Of a stretch of 22,249 nt of DNA, positions 1 through 5,997 are shown one piece after another. Position 1 is the first letter of the stretch. Each line of letters begins with the position of its first letter. Location of the stretch: the IMG/VR virus record IMGVR_UViG_3300020442_002932, positions 1 through 22,249 of that record, one strand, 5' to 3'. The notes under the pieces are model-generated. The model saw only the letters and a program-made list of their open reading frames with translations. It was not told the origin of the DNA and did not search any database. The DNA comes from a virus. The position numbers were made by a program, and so were the translations under genes.

Positions 1-1
1 T

Positions 2-109
2 AGAGCGGGTTTAAATAAAATGTGGGACACTATAGAACCTGTACTTAAAAAGATAGGTAAAAAGTTTCCATCAAAAAGTAATCGTTTGATTTTCCTAGAA
101 AGTGTATAA
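2..109 (+). CDS. C-terminal end of an unidentified protein (5' truncated)
   Basis: An open frame enters from the left edge and ends at the TAA at 107-109, leaving 35 codons (residues include KMWDTIEPVLKKIGKKF). An internal ATG at 20 could start a 29-residue peptide, but the frame is open to the window edge, so a truncated longer gene is more likely. The stop overlaps the next start as TAATG, the tight coupling seen throughout the window. I do not recognise a family. Confidence 0.5.
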   Translation, partial: RAGLNKMWDTIEPVLKKIGKKFPSKSNRLIFLESV

Positions 110-372
110 TGAATTGGACTAATATAAAAAAATGGGCTAAGGATAAAGGCTACAAGGTTGATAGAGAAAAATCTGGTGATGAACTTAATCCATATAATTA
201 CGAATGGTATGCCGAAAACAATACTGAAAATAAAGGAACCGTTAATAGCCTAAGTAAATTGGCTATGGATATTTACAATGACATAACCGATAATAAACAT
301 TTAGAACATCAAGAAAGATATAAGCAACAGCAATTACAACAGGAAATTGATTATGCCTACAAAGCATGGTGA
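109..372 (+). CDS. Small phage hypothetical protein, 87 aa
   Basis: The ATG overlaps the preceding stop (TAATG), suggesting translational coupling. The protein starts MNWTNIKKWAKDKGYKV, has a central 'VNSLSKLAMDIYNDITDNKHLEHQERY' type region (about residues 45-71) and a Gln-rich, probably helical C-terminus. Short proteins with this 'NWxNIKKWAK ... SKLAxxIYN' look are, as I remember them, frequent in tailed-phage genomes without assigned function. There is no signal peptide or membrane segment. Its 3' end overlaps the next small gene by 20 bases. Function unknown. Confidence 0.7.
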   Translation: MNWTNIKKWAKDKGYKVDREKSGDELNPYNYEWYAENNTENKGTVNSLSKLAMDIYNDITDNKHLEHQERYKQQQLQQEIDYAYKAW

Positions 373-523
373 AGATAATAAAATTAAAAAACAATCTATT
401 ACTATGAGTACAATTATAGGTAAAGCAATAGAAGCGGTGGTCGCTTATATCGTGTTGTGGTTTTTTGAACCAATATGGAAAAAGATAGTAAAGTGGTGGA
501 ATAAAAATGACGAAGATTCATAG
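353..523 (+). CDS. Small single-pass membrane protein, 56 aa
   Basis: The frame begins MPTKHGEDNKIKKQS and has one hydrophobic stretch at about residues 20-39 (TIIGKAIEAVVAYIVLWFF), followed by a basic, Trp-rich tail (PIWKKIVKWWNKNDEDS). It fills the gap between its neighbours, overlapping the upstream gene by 20 bases and the thyX start by 17. This dense overlap is the usual packing here and supports a real gene. A basic stretch before and a Trp/Lys-rich stretch after the hydrophobic segment suggest inner-membrane insertion. I recognise no family; holin-like size is not enough to call it a holin. Confidence 0.5.
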   Translation: MPTKHGEDNKIKKQSITMSTIIGKAIEAVVAYIVLWFFEPIWKKIVKWWNKNDEDS

Positions 524-1172
524 TGCTAAATTAGTAAACTCTACTCCAGATGCAGAGAAAAATATAGCATATTGTGCTAGAGTATCCAATCCTAATAATC
601 AACAAAGCGAAAGTATATCAGGCTTGCTTAATTATTGTATTAAACATAAGCATTGGTCTATTTTTGAAATGGCATTTATGACTCTTGAGATTAATACGAA
701 TAGAGGTATTGCTGCGCAAATATTAAGACATAGAAGTTTTACATTTCAAGAATTTAGCCAAAGATATGCTGATGCTAGTTTATTGGATGATGAAATACCT
801 ATTCCTGATCTACGACGACAAGATACTAAGAATAGACAAAATAGTATTGATGATATTAGTGGAAACAAAAGAAAAATGTATGAAGCATCAATTAGAGAAT
901 TATTCGCTAAATCAAAATACTTATATGATCTTATGCTCAAAGATGGTGTTGCAAAAGAATGTGCTAGATTTATATTACCATTAGCAACTCCTACCCGAAT
1001 ATATATGAGTGGTAGTGTTCGTAGTTGGATTCATTATATAGATTTAAGAAGTGCTAACGGCACTCAAAAAGAACACATGGATATTGCATTAAGTTGTAAG
1101 GATATTTTTAAGTCTCAATTTCCTATTATATCTGAAGCATTAAGTTGGAACAATGAATGTCTAGATCAGTAG
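507..1172 (+). CDS. thyX: Flavin-dependent thymidylate synthase ThyX
   Basis: ThyX methylates dUMP to dTMP using methylene-tetrahydrofolate, FAD and NADPH, and supplies thymidine for phage DNA synthesis in the host cytoplasm. The signature RHR-x7-S is present at residues 74-84 (RHRSFTFQEFS), followed by QRY at 85-87, matching the ThyX motif that binds FAD and dUMP. The C-terminal 'YMSGSVRSWIHYIDLR' region (about 164-179) with later 'AQKEH'-like NGTQKEH is also typical. At 221 aa it is of normal length for the family. It overlaps genes on both sides (17 bases upstream, 16 downstream), consistent with one operon. An AT-rich phage has a high demand for dTTP. Family assignment is firm; which ThyX subgroup it belongs to is not determined. 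Confidence 0.95.
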   Translation: MTKIHSAKLVNSTPDAEKNIAYCARVSNPNNQQSESISGLLNYCIKHKHWSIFEMAFMTLEINTNRGIAAQILRHRSFTFQEFSQRYADASLLDDEIPIPDLRRQDTKNRQNSIDDISGNKRKMYEASIRELFAKSKYLYDLMLKDGVAKECARFILPLATPTRIYMSGSVRSWIHYIDLRSANGTQKEHMDIALSCKDIFKSQFPIISEALSWNNECLDQ

Positions 1173-1825
1173 GTGTTTACAACTATAGAATACAACGCAA
1201 AACAAATCCCGGCGATAAAAGATTTATAGTTAATACTTTTGACTTTACTTTAAAAGACAGAAGAGTGTTTTTCCATAGCGATTATTGTTATAAAAAAAAA
1301 TATGACTATGTTTTATTAGATAATGGAAAAATAAAGATAGGATTACAACATCAACATATAGCTAAAAATATTATGGACTCAGTAATAGCTGCTGGTTCAT
1401 TAATTGTTAATAATACTGGATTTGTCGAATATTTAGACAATCAATCTGGTACTTTTCAATTCTCAGGAGAAGAACAACAAAATTATATAGGCAAACTACA
1501 CACTGTATTGAATTTACAAAATGCAGAAATTTATAATGTAGATTATACTACCCCAAATTATGACCCCCAAAATCCTGTGCGACAACAAGTAGATAATAAA
1601 TTTTACAGTGAAATTGGAGGAACTACTATTGATAAACTTGAATTTATAAAAGATATAGAAATGTCTAAATGGAAATGGTTATTAACAGAAAATAAGTTTG
1701 ACCATGAATTATATGCCATATTAAATGAAGACCTTAGTAAAATGTTTAATAACAAAGCATTACTTTATCAGCATTTCTATTTATATGGACAATACGAAAT
1801 GGGAAGATGTATTGGGTTTTATTAA
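1157..1825 (+). CDS. Unidentified protein, 222 aa
   Basis: Starts at an ATG inside the end of thyX (16-base overlap), which suggests coupled translation. The N-terminal half is rich in alternating beta-like segments (VGVYNYRIQRKTNPGDKRF, DYVLLDNGKIKIGLQHQHI). A central stretch, 'SVIAAGSLIVNNTGFVEYLDNQSGTF' at about residues 75-100, resembles the 'AAG-x-L-x-V-x-(D/N)G-x-(V/I)-x-x-(I/L)-D/N-N-x-SG-(H/T)(Y/F)' beta-hairpin module that I recall from varied bacterial effector and toxin-like proteins. That comparison is from memory and is weak evidence. The C-terminal part is helical and aromatic. No signal peptide or membrane segment is seen. Function unknown. Confidence 0.75.
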   Translation: MSRSVGVYNYRIQRKTNPGDKRFIVNTFDFTLKDRRVFFHSDYCYKKKYDYVLLDNGKIKIGLQHQHIAKNIMDSVIAAGSLIVNNTGFVEYLDNQSGTFQFSGEEQQNYIGKLHTVLNLQNAEIYNVDYTTPNYDPQNPVRQQVDNKFYSEIGGTTIDKLEFIKDIEMSKWKWLLTENKFDHELYAILNEDLSKMFNNKALLYQHFYLYGQYEMGRCIGFY

Positions 1826-1855
1826 TGTGTGACAAGTAAACAGTAAGGATTGAAT

Positions 1856-2386
1856 ATGATAATCGAAGTAGATATAACATCAGATATATTTAATGAAGCT
1901 AAAGCTAGAAATGAAGAATATTATAATCGTTTTGGTAATCAAGGAACTCATCGTACAAACAAAGAACGACAGAGAATGACAGGCTATTTAGCTGAATCAT
2001 GCATACATAATACTTTTCCATCAATTAAATATAGTGATGATTATTCTGTAGACTTCATATTAGATAATAAAACAATAGATTCAAAGGCGCAAGGTTGTAA
2101 TAGTAAACCATTAGATTTTTACAGTGCTACACTATACGAAGAACAGAGAAATAGAGATACAGACTATTATATATTCAGTAGAATAAAAAATGATTTTTCT
2201 AAAGGATGGATATGCGGCATAGCATCTAAGCAGAAATTTTTTCAATTAGCTACGCTAAAACCTGCTGGTACTAAAACAAATAATTTTACTTACGATCAAA
2301 GTAGATATGAACTTCAATATAAGAATTTAGGAGATATGTATAAATTTATGGAATGGCATCAAAAAAATCATCAAGTAACGCATTGA
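1856..2386 (+). CDS. PD-(D/E)XK-like nuclease-fold protein, 176 aa
   Basis: The start is chosen at the ATG at 1856 because AAGGA at 1845-1849 lies six bases upstream; a TTG at 1850 is possible but has poor spacing. The middle holds a plausible PD-(D/E)XK core: a helix with Glu (GYLAESCIHNTF), then Asp in 'YSVDFILDN', then 'TIDSKAQG', giving the E...D...(D)xK arrangement of this nuclease fold. The C-terminal third (YYIFSRIKNDFSKGWICGIASKQKFF) continues in beta-strand style as in restriction-endonuclease-like cores. This suggests a DNA- or RNA-cleaving enzyme, perhaps for host DNA breakdown or recombination, but the substrate cannot be read from the sequence. It ends inside the -35 box of the next promoter. 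Confidence 0.6.
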   Translation: MIIEVDITSDIFNEAKARNEEYYNRFGNQGTHRTNKERQRMTGYLAESCIHNTFPSIKYSDDYSVDFILDNKTIDSKAQGCNSKPLDFYSATLYEEQRNRDTDYYIFSRIKNDFSKGWICGIASKQKFFQLATLKPAGTKTNNFTYDQSRYELQYKNLGDMYKFMEWHQKNHQVTH

Positions 2387-2410
2387 CAATACCGATATAT
2401 CAGATATAAT
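2383..2410 (+). promoter_or_regulatory. Sigma70-like promoter with CGATA spacer element (before the UVDE gene)
   Basis: TTGACA at 2383-2388, a 16-base spacer containing CGATAT at 2393-2398, and TATAAT at 2405-2410 give consensus -35 and -10 boxes. The TGA stop of the upstream nuclease-like gene lies inside the -35 box. The predicted start precedes a GAGG ribosome-binding site (2421-2424) and the ATG at 2432. The box sequence and the CGATA element recur at several other genes in the window. Confidence 0.75.
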
Positions 2411-2431
2411 CTTTTGTAAAGAGGTGTAATT

Positions 2432-3346
2432 ATGCGATTTGGATTGTGCTGCATATCGTTAGATTTGCAAGAATTAGAAGAACCATACAAGTTCCAGACT
2501 ATGACCTATAAGCGTTTTAGTTCTCTCCCACGCGATGAAGCTATAAATATTTTAGGTTCTCGTATACTCAATAACATGAAAGTAACACATGCTCATATCA
2601 AGCACTGTGCAGACAATGACTACTGCTATCGTATTAGTAGTGATTTATTTCCTCTTATTACCTATATTGCTGCCGATGTTATACTTACTGATTTACCTCA
2701 ATACAATGAGATCGAACAAGAAATAGAAGCAATAAGACAAACTATACAAAATACAGGTGTTCGTATTTCTTGTCACCCTTCAGAGTTTAATGTTCTTGCA
2801 TCCACTAATCAAGATGCTGTTGACAGAACAATCAGAGAATTAAATTTCTATTCAGAATTTCTTGACAACTTAGGATGTCCTGCCGATTATAATTCGCCTA
2901 TGAATTTACACATTAATAATCGACAAGGAAGTAACGATGAGATTGTGGATAGGTTTATCGAAAATTATAACAGACTTGATGATAATTGTCGTCGTCGTAT
3001 TGTTATTGAAAATGACGATAAACTTAATTGCTGGTCTGTAAAACAGCTTATAGAAGATTTTTATCCTAAAACAAGAATACCAATAACATTCGATTATTTA
3101 CATCATTCTTGTCATCCTGACGGTTGGACAGAAGAATTTGCTGTTTTAGCTTGCGTAAACACATGGCAAGGTTATAGACCGCTTTTTCATTACAGTGAAT
3201 CTGCACCGGGAAATAACCCAAGAAAACATGCAGATTATGCAGAAAAAGACTTTTATCAATATGGCGAAATAGACTATGATGTAGATATGGAATTAAAAAT
3301 GAAAGACAAAGCAATCGCTAAATTTATGGAAGGTGTATCTATATGA
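2432..3346 (+). CDS. uvsE: UV-damage endonuclease (UVDE/UvsE family)
   Basis: UVDE nicks DNA directly 5' of UV photoproducts (and other lesions), starting an alternative excision repair route. The protein has the TIM-barrel metal-site pattern of the family: HPSEF (His115), MNLHI (His160), IEND (Glu193), TFDYLHH (Asp221, His224), LFHYSES (His253) and KHADY (His266). The N-terminus 'MRFGLCCISLDL' is also typical. At 304 aa it matches the normal length of bacterial members. It sits directly behind a strong promoter and is followed by a small membrane gene overlapping by ATGA. A phage copy would repair genomes damaged by sunlight, suggesting a host in an illuminated aquatic habitat (inference). 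Confidence 0.93.
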   Translation: MRFGLCCISLDLQELEEPYKFQTMTYKRFSSLPRDEAINILGSRILNNMKVTHAHIKHCADNDYCYRISSDLFPLITYIAADVILTDLPQYNEIEQEIEAIRQTIQNTGVRISCHPSEFNVLASTNQDAVDRTIRELNFYSEFLDNLGCPADYNSPMNLHINNRQGSNDEIVDRFIENYNRLDDNCRRRIVIENDDKLNCWSVKQLIEDFYPKTRIPITFDYLHHSCHPDGWTEEFAVLACVNTWQGYRPLFHYSESAPGNNPRKHADYAEKDFYQYGEIDYDVDMELKMKDKAIAKFMEGVSI

Positions 3347-3489
3347 GTGGATGGTTAATTGTACTAACTGGTTTAATATATTTATATGTAAGTATTGAAC
3401 AGTTATGGAAGGGTAATCCCGGTATGGGTATTGCCTATTTTGGATATGCTTTCTCAAATATTGGACTGTATTTATTAGCATCTAAATAA
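3343..3489 (+). CDS. Small two-segment membrane protein, 48 aa
   Basis: The ATG overlaps the UVDE stop as ATGA, so it is probably translated by coupling. The product has hydrophobic segments at about residues 3-16 (GWLIVLTGLIYLYV) and 29-46 (GIAYFGYAFSNIGLYLLA), joined by 'SIEQLWKGNPGM'. Very short proteins with this 'WLxxLxGxIYL...xxKGN...GYxFxNIGL' look are, from memory, common in aquatic phage genomes; their job is unknown. An AAGGAG sequence starts at its stop and serves the next gene. Confidence 0.65.
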   Translation: MSGWLIVLTGLIYLYVSIEQLWKGNPGMGIAYFGYAFSNIGLYLLASK

Positions 3490-3498
3490 GGAGCGATT

Positions 3499-3699
3499 AT
3501 GAAAGAACCAACAAAATATAATATGTCCACAGGCTTACCAGTAGATAAAGATGCAGAAGTTAAGCGTTATCCTCTTAGTTCAGATGATGGTGGCGCAGAA
3601 AAATCTTTTTTAAAATTTATTGAAGATCAAAAAGAGAGTAGACGACTTTATCAAGAAAGATTAGAAAAAATTAGAAAAGAAAATAAAGATTCTAGTTGA
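3499..3699 (+). CDS. Small charged hypothetical protein, 66 aa
   Basis: A good ribosome-binding site (AAGGAG, 3488-3493) lies just before the ATG. The protein is soluble and highly charged. Its N-terminal half is polar and probably disordered (up to about residue 35). The C-terminal half (KSFLKFIEDQKESRRLYQERLEKIRKEN) is predicted helical and could form a coiled coil. No known motif is visible. The stop codon TGA is part of the -35 box of the promoter that follows. Confidence 0.6.
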   Translation: MKEPTKYNMSTGLPVDKDAEVKRYPLSSDDGGAEKSFLKFIEDQKESRRLYQERLEKIRKENKDSS

Positions 3700-3724
3700 C
3701 AAGTGACGATAAGTATGTTATACT
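3696..3724 (+). promoter_or_regulatory. Sigma70-like promoter with CGATA spacer element (before the zinc-ribbon gene)
   Basis: TTGACA at 3696-3701, a 17-base spacer with CGATA at 3707-3711, and TATACT at 3719-3724. The stop codon TGA of the preceding gene (3697-3699) lies inside the -35 box. It argues that the real start of the next gene is the downstream ATG at 3759, behind AGGAGA (3745-3750), and not the in-frame codons within the promoter. Confidence 0.75.
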
Positions 3725-3758
3725 AGAAGGAAATCAATTTTCACAGGAGACAGACGAG

Positions 3759-4166
3759 ATGCCTAAAGGTAAAAAGACTTGCGAGAAATGTGGACATCAA
3801 TGTGGCCCAAGAGCATATATGTGTCCAGAGTGCCAACATCCTTTTATGTTTGCTCCGCAGAGCAAAGAAAAGAAAAGCACTAGAATGATTAGAAAGTTTA
3901 ATTGGAGAGAATTGGAAAAGGGAGATAAAATTAAAGCTACTGGAGGCCCATACTCTGTAGTAGAAGGTGAATTTATCCCTATGGGATGTAGAGGTAAGTT
4001 TACTGTAATAGGCGTTGATAAGAATGGTATCATAGCTTATGGAGTAAAAGAAGGTGGTTTCTGCCATATTTGGATGGGAGAAGATTCACAATGTCCTGTG
4101 ACTAAAATTTGGAGAACTAAACATAGGCTAGTAAAATTAAAGCAAAAGAATTTACAACAGGTGTAA
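3759..4166 (+). CDS. Zinc-ribbon protein, 135 aa
   Basis: The start is set at 3759 because a promoter and a ribosome-binding site (AGGAGA, eight bases upstream) precede it; an open frame extends further upstream only because it reads through the promoter. The N-terminus carries two CxxC pairs (Cys8, Cys11, Cys22, Cys25; CEKCGHQCG ... CPECQHPF), a typical zinc ribbon. After a basic linker (KSTRMIRKFNWRELEKGDKI, about 36-55) comes a beta-rich domain (IKATGGPYSVVEGEFIPMGCRGKFTVIGVDKNGIIAYGV) ending in a second patch with Cys/His (GGFCHIWMGEDSQCP). The arrangement suggests a nucleic-acid or protein binder. No specific family is recognised. Confidence 0.75.
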   Translation: MPKGKKTCEKCGHQCGPRAYMCPECQHPFMFAPQSKEKKSTRMIRKFNWRELEKGDKIKATGGPYSVVEGEFIPMGCRGKFTVIGVDKNGIIAYGVKEGGFCHIWMGEDSQCPVTKIWRTKHRLVKLKQKNLQQV

Positions 4167-4204
4167 TACAATATAGCAAATAATAGTTTACATTGGAGTT
4201 GTAA

Positions 4205-4498
4205 ATGCCTAATCCAAAAAGTCCAAAAAACAAAAACAATGTTCGTACTATTACGACCCCATCACCTTATGGTAGTCATTCTAGTATGATCGTTAACATC
4301 GAGGATGAAGCAAAAGGACATAACGTTCCTAAAGACAAAGTTATATGTGAAGATGAAAATGGTTATTATGTTACATATAAATCTAGAATAGATAGTGGGC
4401 TTGCAGACCCAAGTAGATATGCATGTCCATTATGTAGATTTAATAATCTCAATATAATTTTCTCTGATTGGGGCATAGTTGATAAGAAAACAAAATAA
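4205..4498 (+). CDS. Hypothetical protein with one CPLC motif, 97 aa
   Basis: ATG preceded by TTGGAG at 4194-4199. The N-terminal 25 residues are basic and polar (MPNPKSPKNKNNVRTITTPS) and probably disordered. The body contains 'DKVICEDENGYYVTYKSRID' followed by 'YACPLCRFNN' near residues 72-81. Only one CxxC pair is present, so a full zinc site would need other ligands (Cys48 or the His residues) or a dimer. Function unknown. Confidence 0.65.
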   Translation: MPNPKSPKNKNNVRTITTPSPYGSHSSMIVNIEDEAKGHNVPKDKVICEDENGYYVTYKSRIDSGLADPSRYACPLCRFNNLNIIFSDWGIVDKKTK

Positions 4499-4505
4499 AT
4501 GCCTC

Positions 4506-4533
4506 TTGACGAGATCGGCATAAAAAATATTAT
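4506..4533 (+). promoter_or_regulatory. Probable sigma70-like promoter before the pseudoknot leader
   Basis: TTGACG at 4506-4511, 16-base spacer with CGGCATA (a variant of the CGATA element at the same offset), and TATTAT at 4528-4533. Transcription would start near 4540, a few bases before the pseudoknot-like leader, so the RNA 5' end and the structure fit together. Confidence 0.55.
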
Positions 4534-4544
4534 TAATTAACAGT

Positions 4545-4594
4545 TTAAGTTTTAACGGGGTGGTAGTTAAAAACTTAATAGGATATTAACCACC
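4545..4594 (+). promoter_or_regulatory. Candidate H-type RNA pseudoknot in a 5' leader
   Basis: Stem 1 pairs 4545-4556 with 4566-4578 (12 base pairs with one bulged A at 4573). Its 9-base loop contains GGTGGT (4559-4564), which is perfectly complementary to ACCACC (4589-4594), giving stem 2. Connecting loops are 2, 1 and 10 bases, which suits classic H-type geometry. The Shine-Dalgarno GAGG (4602-4605) follows eight bases later. By analogy with the phage T4 gene 32 leader pseudoknot, a protein-bound or translation-regulating element is plausible; this role is inferred. Confidence 0.55.
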
Positions 4595-4611
4595 AGTTTG
4601 TGAGGTATATA

Positions 4612-4842
4612 ATGACTAAACAAGATCGTGTTTTGAACTATCTTCGTCGAGGAAGAACTCTTAGCCAAGATAGTGCTTACAGTATGTTTGAGGTAGGAAA
4701 TCTTCGTGCTACTATTAGCGACATTAAGCCTACTCTAAAGTCTGAAGGATATGAAGTAGTTCGCAGTACAGGACGTAACGGCGAAACCAGATATGGTGCT
4801 TCAAGTAAACGAAAGAGTAGACGTAGAACATGCTCTAAGTAA
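4612..4842 (+). CDS. Small winged-helix/HTH DNA-binding protein with basic tail, 76 aa
   Basis: The ATG at 4612 is six bases after GAGG; a GTG at 4600 overlaps that site and is less likely. The sequence (MTKQDRVLNYLRRGRTLSQ, residues 1-19, then 'LRATISDIKPTLKSEGYEVV' about 31-50) matches the short phage helix-turn-helix type in which a 'QxRVLxxLxxG' helix precedes a recognition helix and a wing (RSTGRNGETRYG). The last dozen residues (SSKRKSRRRTCSK) are strongly basic, suggesting extra nucleic-acid contact. It follows a leader that can fold as a pseudoknot, so it may regulate its own mRNA or a promoter. HTH assignment is good; the target is unknown. Confidence 0.75.
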   Translation: MTKQDRVLNYLRRGRTLSQDSAYSMFEVGNLRATISDIKPTLKSEGYEVVRSTGRNGETRYGASSKRKSRRRTCSK

Positions 4843-4877
4843 TGAGCAATTAGAATAATGGCCCAGTAAAAGCCCAA

Positions 4878-4927
4878 GGGTATATCTAATATATCAAACA
4901 GATATAGATAGTTCGGCTTGCTATCCC
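4878..4927 (+). other. Possible structured RNA element or weak terminator
   Basis: In the gap 4843-4967 two adjacent hairpins can form: TATATCT (4881-4887) with AGATATA (4900-4906), and GATAG (4907-4911) with CTATC (4921-4925). GG (4879-4880) and CC (4926-4927) can close them into a three-way junction. A T-rich stretch (ATTATTTTTATAT) follows, so an inefficient terminator or processing site after the winged-helix gene is possible. I see no coding frame here. Confidence 0.3.
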
Positions 4928-4967
4928 ATTATTTTTATATCTATAGAAATTCATCTACGGTATTTAT

Positions 4968-5156
4968 ATGGAAAAAATACACCCTGCTACATGGATTTTA
5001 TGGGGTTTGCTTATGATTAGCATAGCAACAAATTGGGTTCAATGGTCGCAAATAAAAAGACTTGAAAAAGAGATCGCACCTGTTATAATAAGACAAAACA
5101 TTGAAGTGTTTACTAAACCACCAGAAGGTATCAGATACATTAGGCATGGGTTTTGA
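4968..5156 (+). CDS. Small membrane-anchored protein, 62 aa
   Basis: One membrane segment is visible at about residues 7-23 (ATWILWGLLMISIATNW), followed by a short amphipathic or coiled helix (QWSQIKRLEKEIAPVII) and a polar tail ending RYIRHGF. The layout resembles small inner-membrane phage proteins that place a short helix against the membrane. No Shine-Dalgarno sequence is obvious upstream (CGGTATTTATATG). Its stop overlaps the beginning of the next frame. Function unknown. Confidence 0.55.
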   Translation: MEKIHPATWILWGLLMISIATNWVQWSQIKRLEKEIAPVIIRQNIEVFTKPPEGIRYIRHGF

Positions 5157-5158
5157 AA

Positions 5159-5335
5159 ATGCAACGAAAAAAACTAACTCAAGAACAGAGAAGAATTAAT
5201 CGCCTAAGATTTAGAGGGCGACAAAAAATTGGTCAGATGTTAGCCGATAATCCAAATATGACTTCTTATGAGGCTAAAAAGATTGTAACATCTGAAATAA
5301 AAAAGAAACATAAACTTGGTAAGTTTAGACTATAA
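5159..5335 (+). CDS. Small very basic protein, 58 aa
   Basis: The start is taken as the ATG at 5159, three bases after the upstream stop; an in-frame TTG at 5153 is an alternative. The protein is dominated by Lys and Arg (MQRKKLTQEQRRINRLRFRG, then 'KIGQMLADNPNMTSYEAKKIV' and 'KKKHKLGKFRL'), suggesting nucleic-acid binding. The middle looks like a short helix pair. Its TAA ends at the base before the first base of the tmRNA, so both probably share a transcript. Confidence 0.55.
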   Translation: MQRKKLTQEQRRINRLRFRGRQKIGQMLADNPNMTSYEAKKIVTSEIKKKHKLGKFRL

Positions 5336-5685
5336 GGGGGCGTAAAGGTTTCGACAGGTTTGGAAGATTTATATTTAGCAAGTAGTAGTTGATCTGGAGG
5401 CTACTTTAAAACCAGATTAAAACGCTTAACTGGCGAAACTCAGTTAGCACTCGCCGCTTAGTAGCGGTGACGATCTTAGGAAGCGATGAAGGGAGCGTCC
5501 AAAAGATCGACGTAAAATCCTTCGGCAATCATAATCGCCAACTGATTGTGGTCTGAGTTTTAGTTGGAAGAAACGTATGCTGGTTTGTCCTTTGTCTGCA
5601 TAATGTTTCTATTAACAATGGACTAAACTTGTAGAAGATATAATGAACTAAATACTGGACAGGGGTTCGACTCCCCTCGCCTCCA
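5336..5685 (+). ncRNA. ssrA: Transfer-messenger RNA (tmRNA), one-piece
   Basis: tmRNA frees stalled ribosomes and adds a degradation tag. The 5' GGGGGCG (5336-5342) pairs with CGCCTCC (5678-5684, one G-U) to form the acceptor stem, with A5685 as discriminator; CCA is not encoded. The 5' 'GGTTTCGACAGG' and the T-arm 'AGGGGTTCGACTCCCCT' are diagnostic. Pseudoknot PK1 is visible: AGTAG/CTACT and ATCTGG (5392-5397) with CCAGAT (5412-5417). Eleven bases after it an open frame begins: the predicted tag is TGETQLALAA (5429-5458), or GETQLALAA, followed by tandem stops TAG TAG (5459-5464). The exact resume codon is inferred by spacing as in E. coli. The RNA abuts the upstream stop codon and needs 5' processing if co-transcribed. 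A tmRNA in a phage-like context is uncommon. Confidence 0.95.
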
Positions 5686-5688
5686 CTT

Positions 5689-5970
5689 ATGAAAACTAAA
5701 GCAATTCTATTATCATTATTATTACTTCTAAATGCCGTTGAAATAGTTCGGCATAATGAGGTATTCAGATTTTTAATGGATGGCAGACCGAAGCAGGTAA
5801 CATACTTCCACACTACGTTTTTATTTACACATATTGAAATCGAAGTTATTGAACCTGATATAAGAAAAGATTGTGCCGCTTTTAGATGCATGAATCTATA
5901 TATATTTTGTGAAAACTTTCACATACATCATACATTTCATTGGAGATATATAAAATTTCTTGAAACATAA
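5689..5970 (+). CDS. Hypothetical protein with N-terminal hydrophobic segment, 93 aa
   Basis: The ATG lies three bases after the tmRNA 3' end, with no clear ribosome-binding site, since the upstream bases are tmRNA acceptor stem. The N-terminus (MKTKAILLSLLLLLNAVE) looks like a signal peptide or membrane anchor. The remainder is rich in Phe, His and Cys (RCMNLYIFCENFHIHHTFHW), with two Cys that could be disulfide-bonded outside the cytoplasm. No family recognised. The close fit between tmRNA and the next Shine-Dalgarno supports a real but perhaps weakly translated gene. Confidence 0.5.
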   Translation: MKTKAILLSLLLLLNAVEIVRHNEVFRFLMDGRPKQVTYFHTTFLFTHIEIEVIEPDIRKDCAAFRCMNLYIFCENFHIHHTFHWRYIKFLET

Positions 5971-5997
5971 GGTGTATATTATCATAGAGGTATAACT

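Noticed and set aside
353-523. Holin function for the small membrane protein
   Set aside because: Size and one hydrophobic segment fit, but there is no endolysin or spanin nearby and no holin-specific feature.
746-984. Extra frames inside thyX on both strands
   Set aside because: They are shadows of the thyX coding sequence and carry no recognisable product.
1827-1850. GTGACAAG ... TAAGGAT as a further promoter
   Set aside because: The -10 candidate is the ribosome-binding site of the next gene and the -35 lacks the leading TT.
3741-4067. Minus-strand open frames opposite the zinc-ribbon gene
   Set aside because: The plus strand has a promoter, ribosome-binding site and zinc-ribbon motif; the reverse frames show no motif and no start signals.
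5529-5891. A 120-codon open frame on the minus strand
   Set aside because: It covers the tmRNA 3' half on the opposite strand; its 'GGEGSRTPV' start region is the well-known false translation of a tRNA-like T-arm and acceptor stem.
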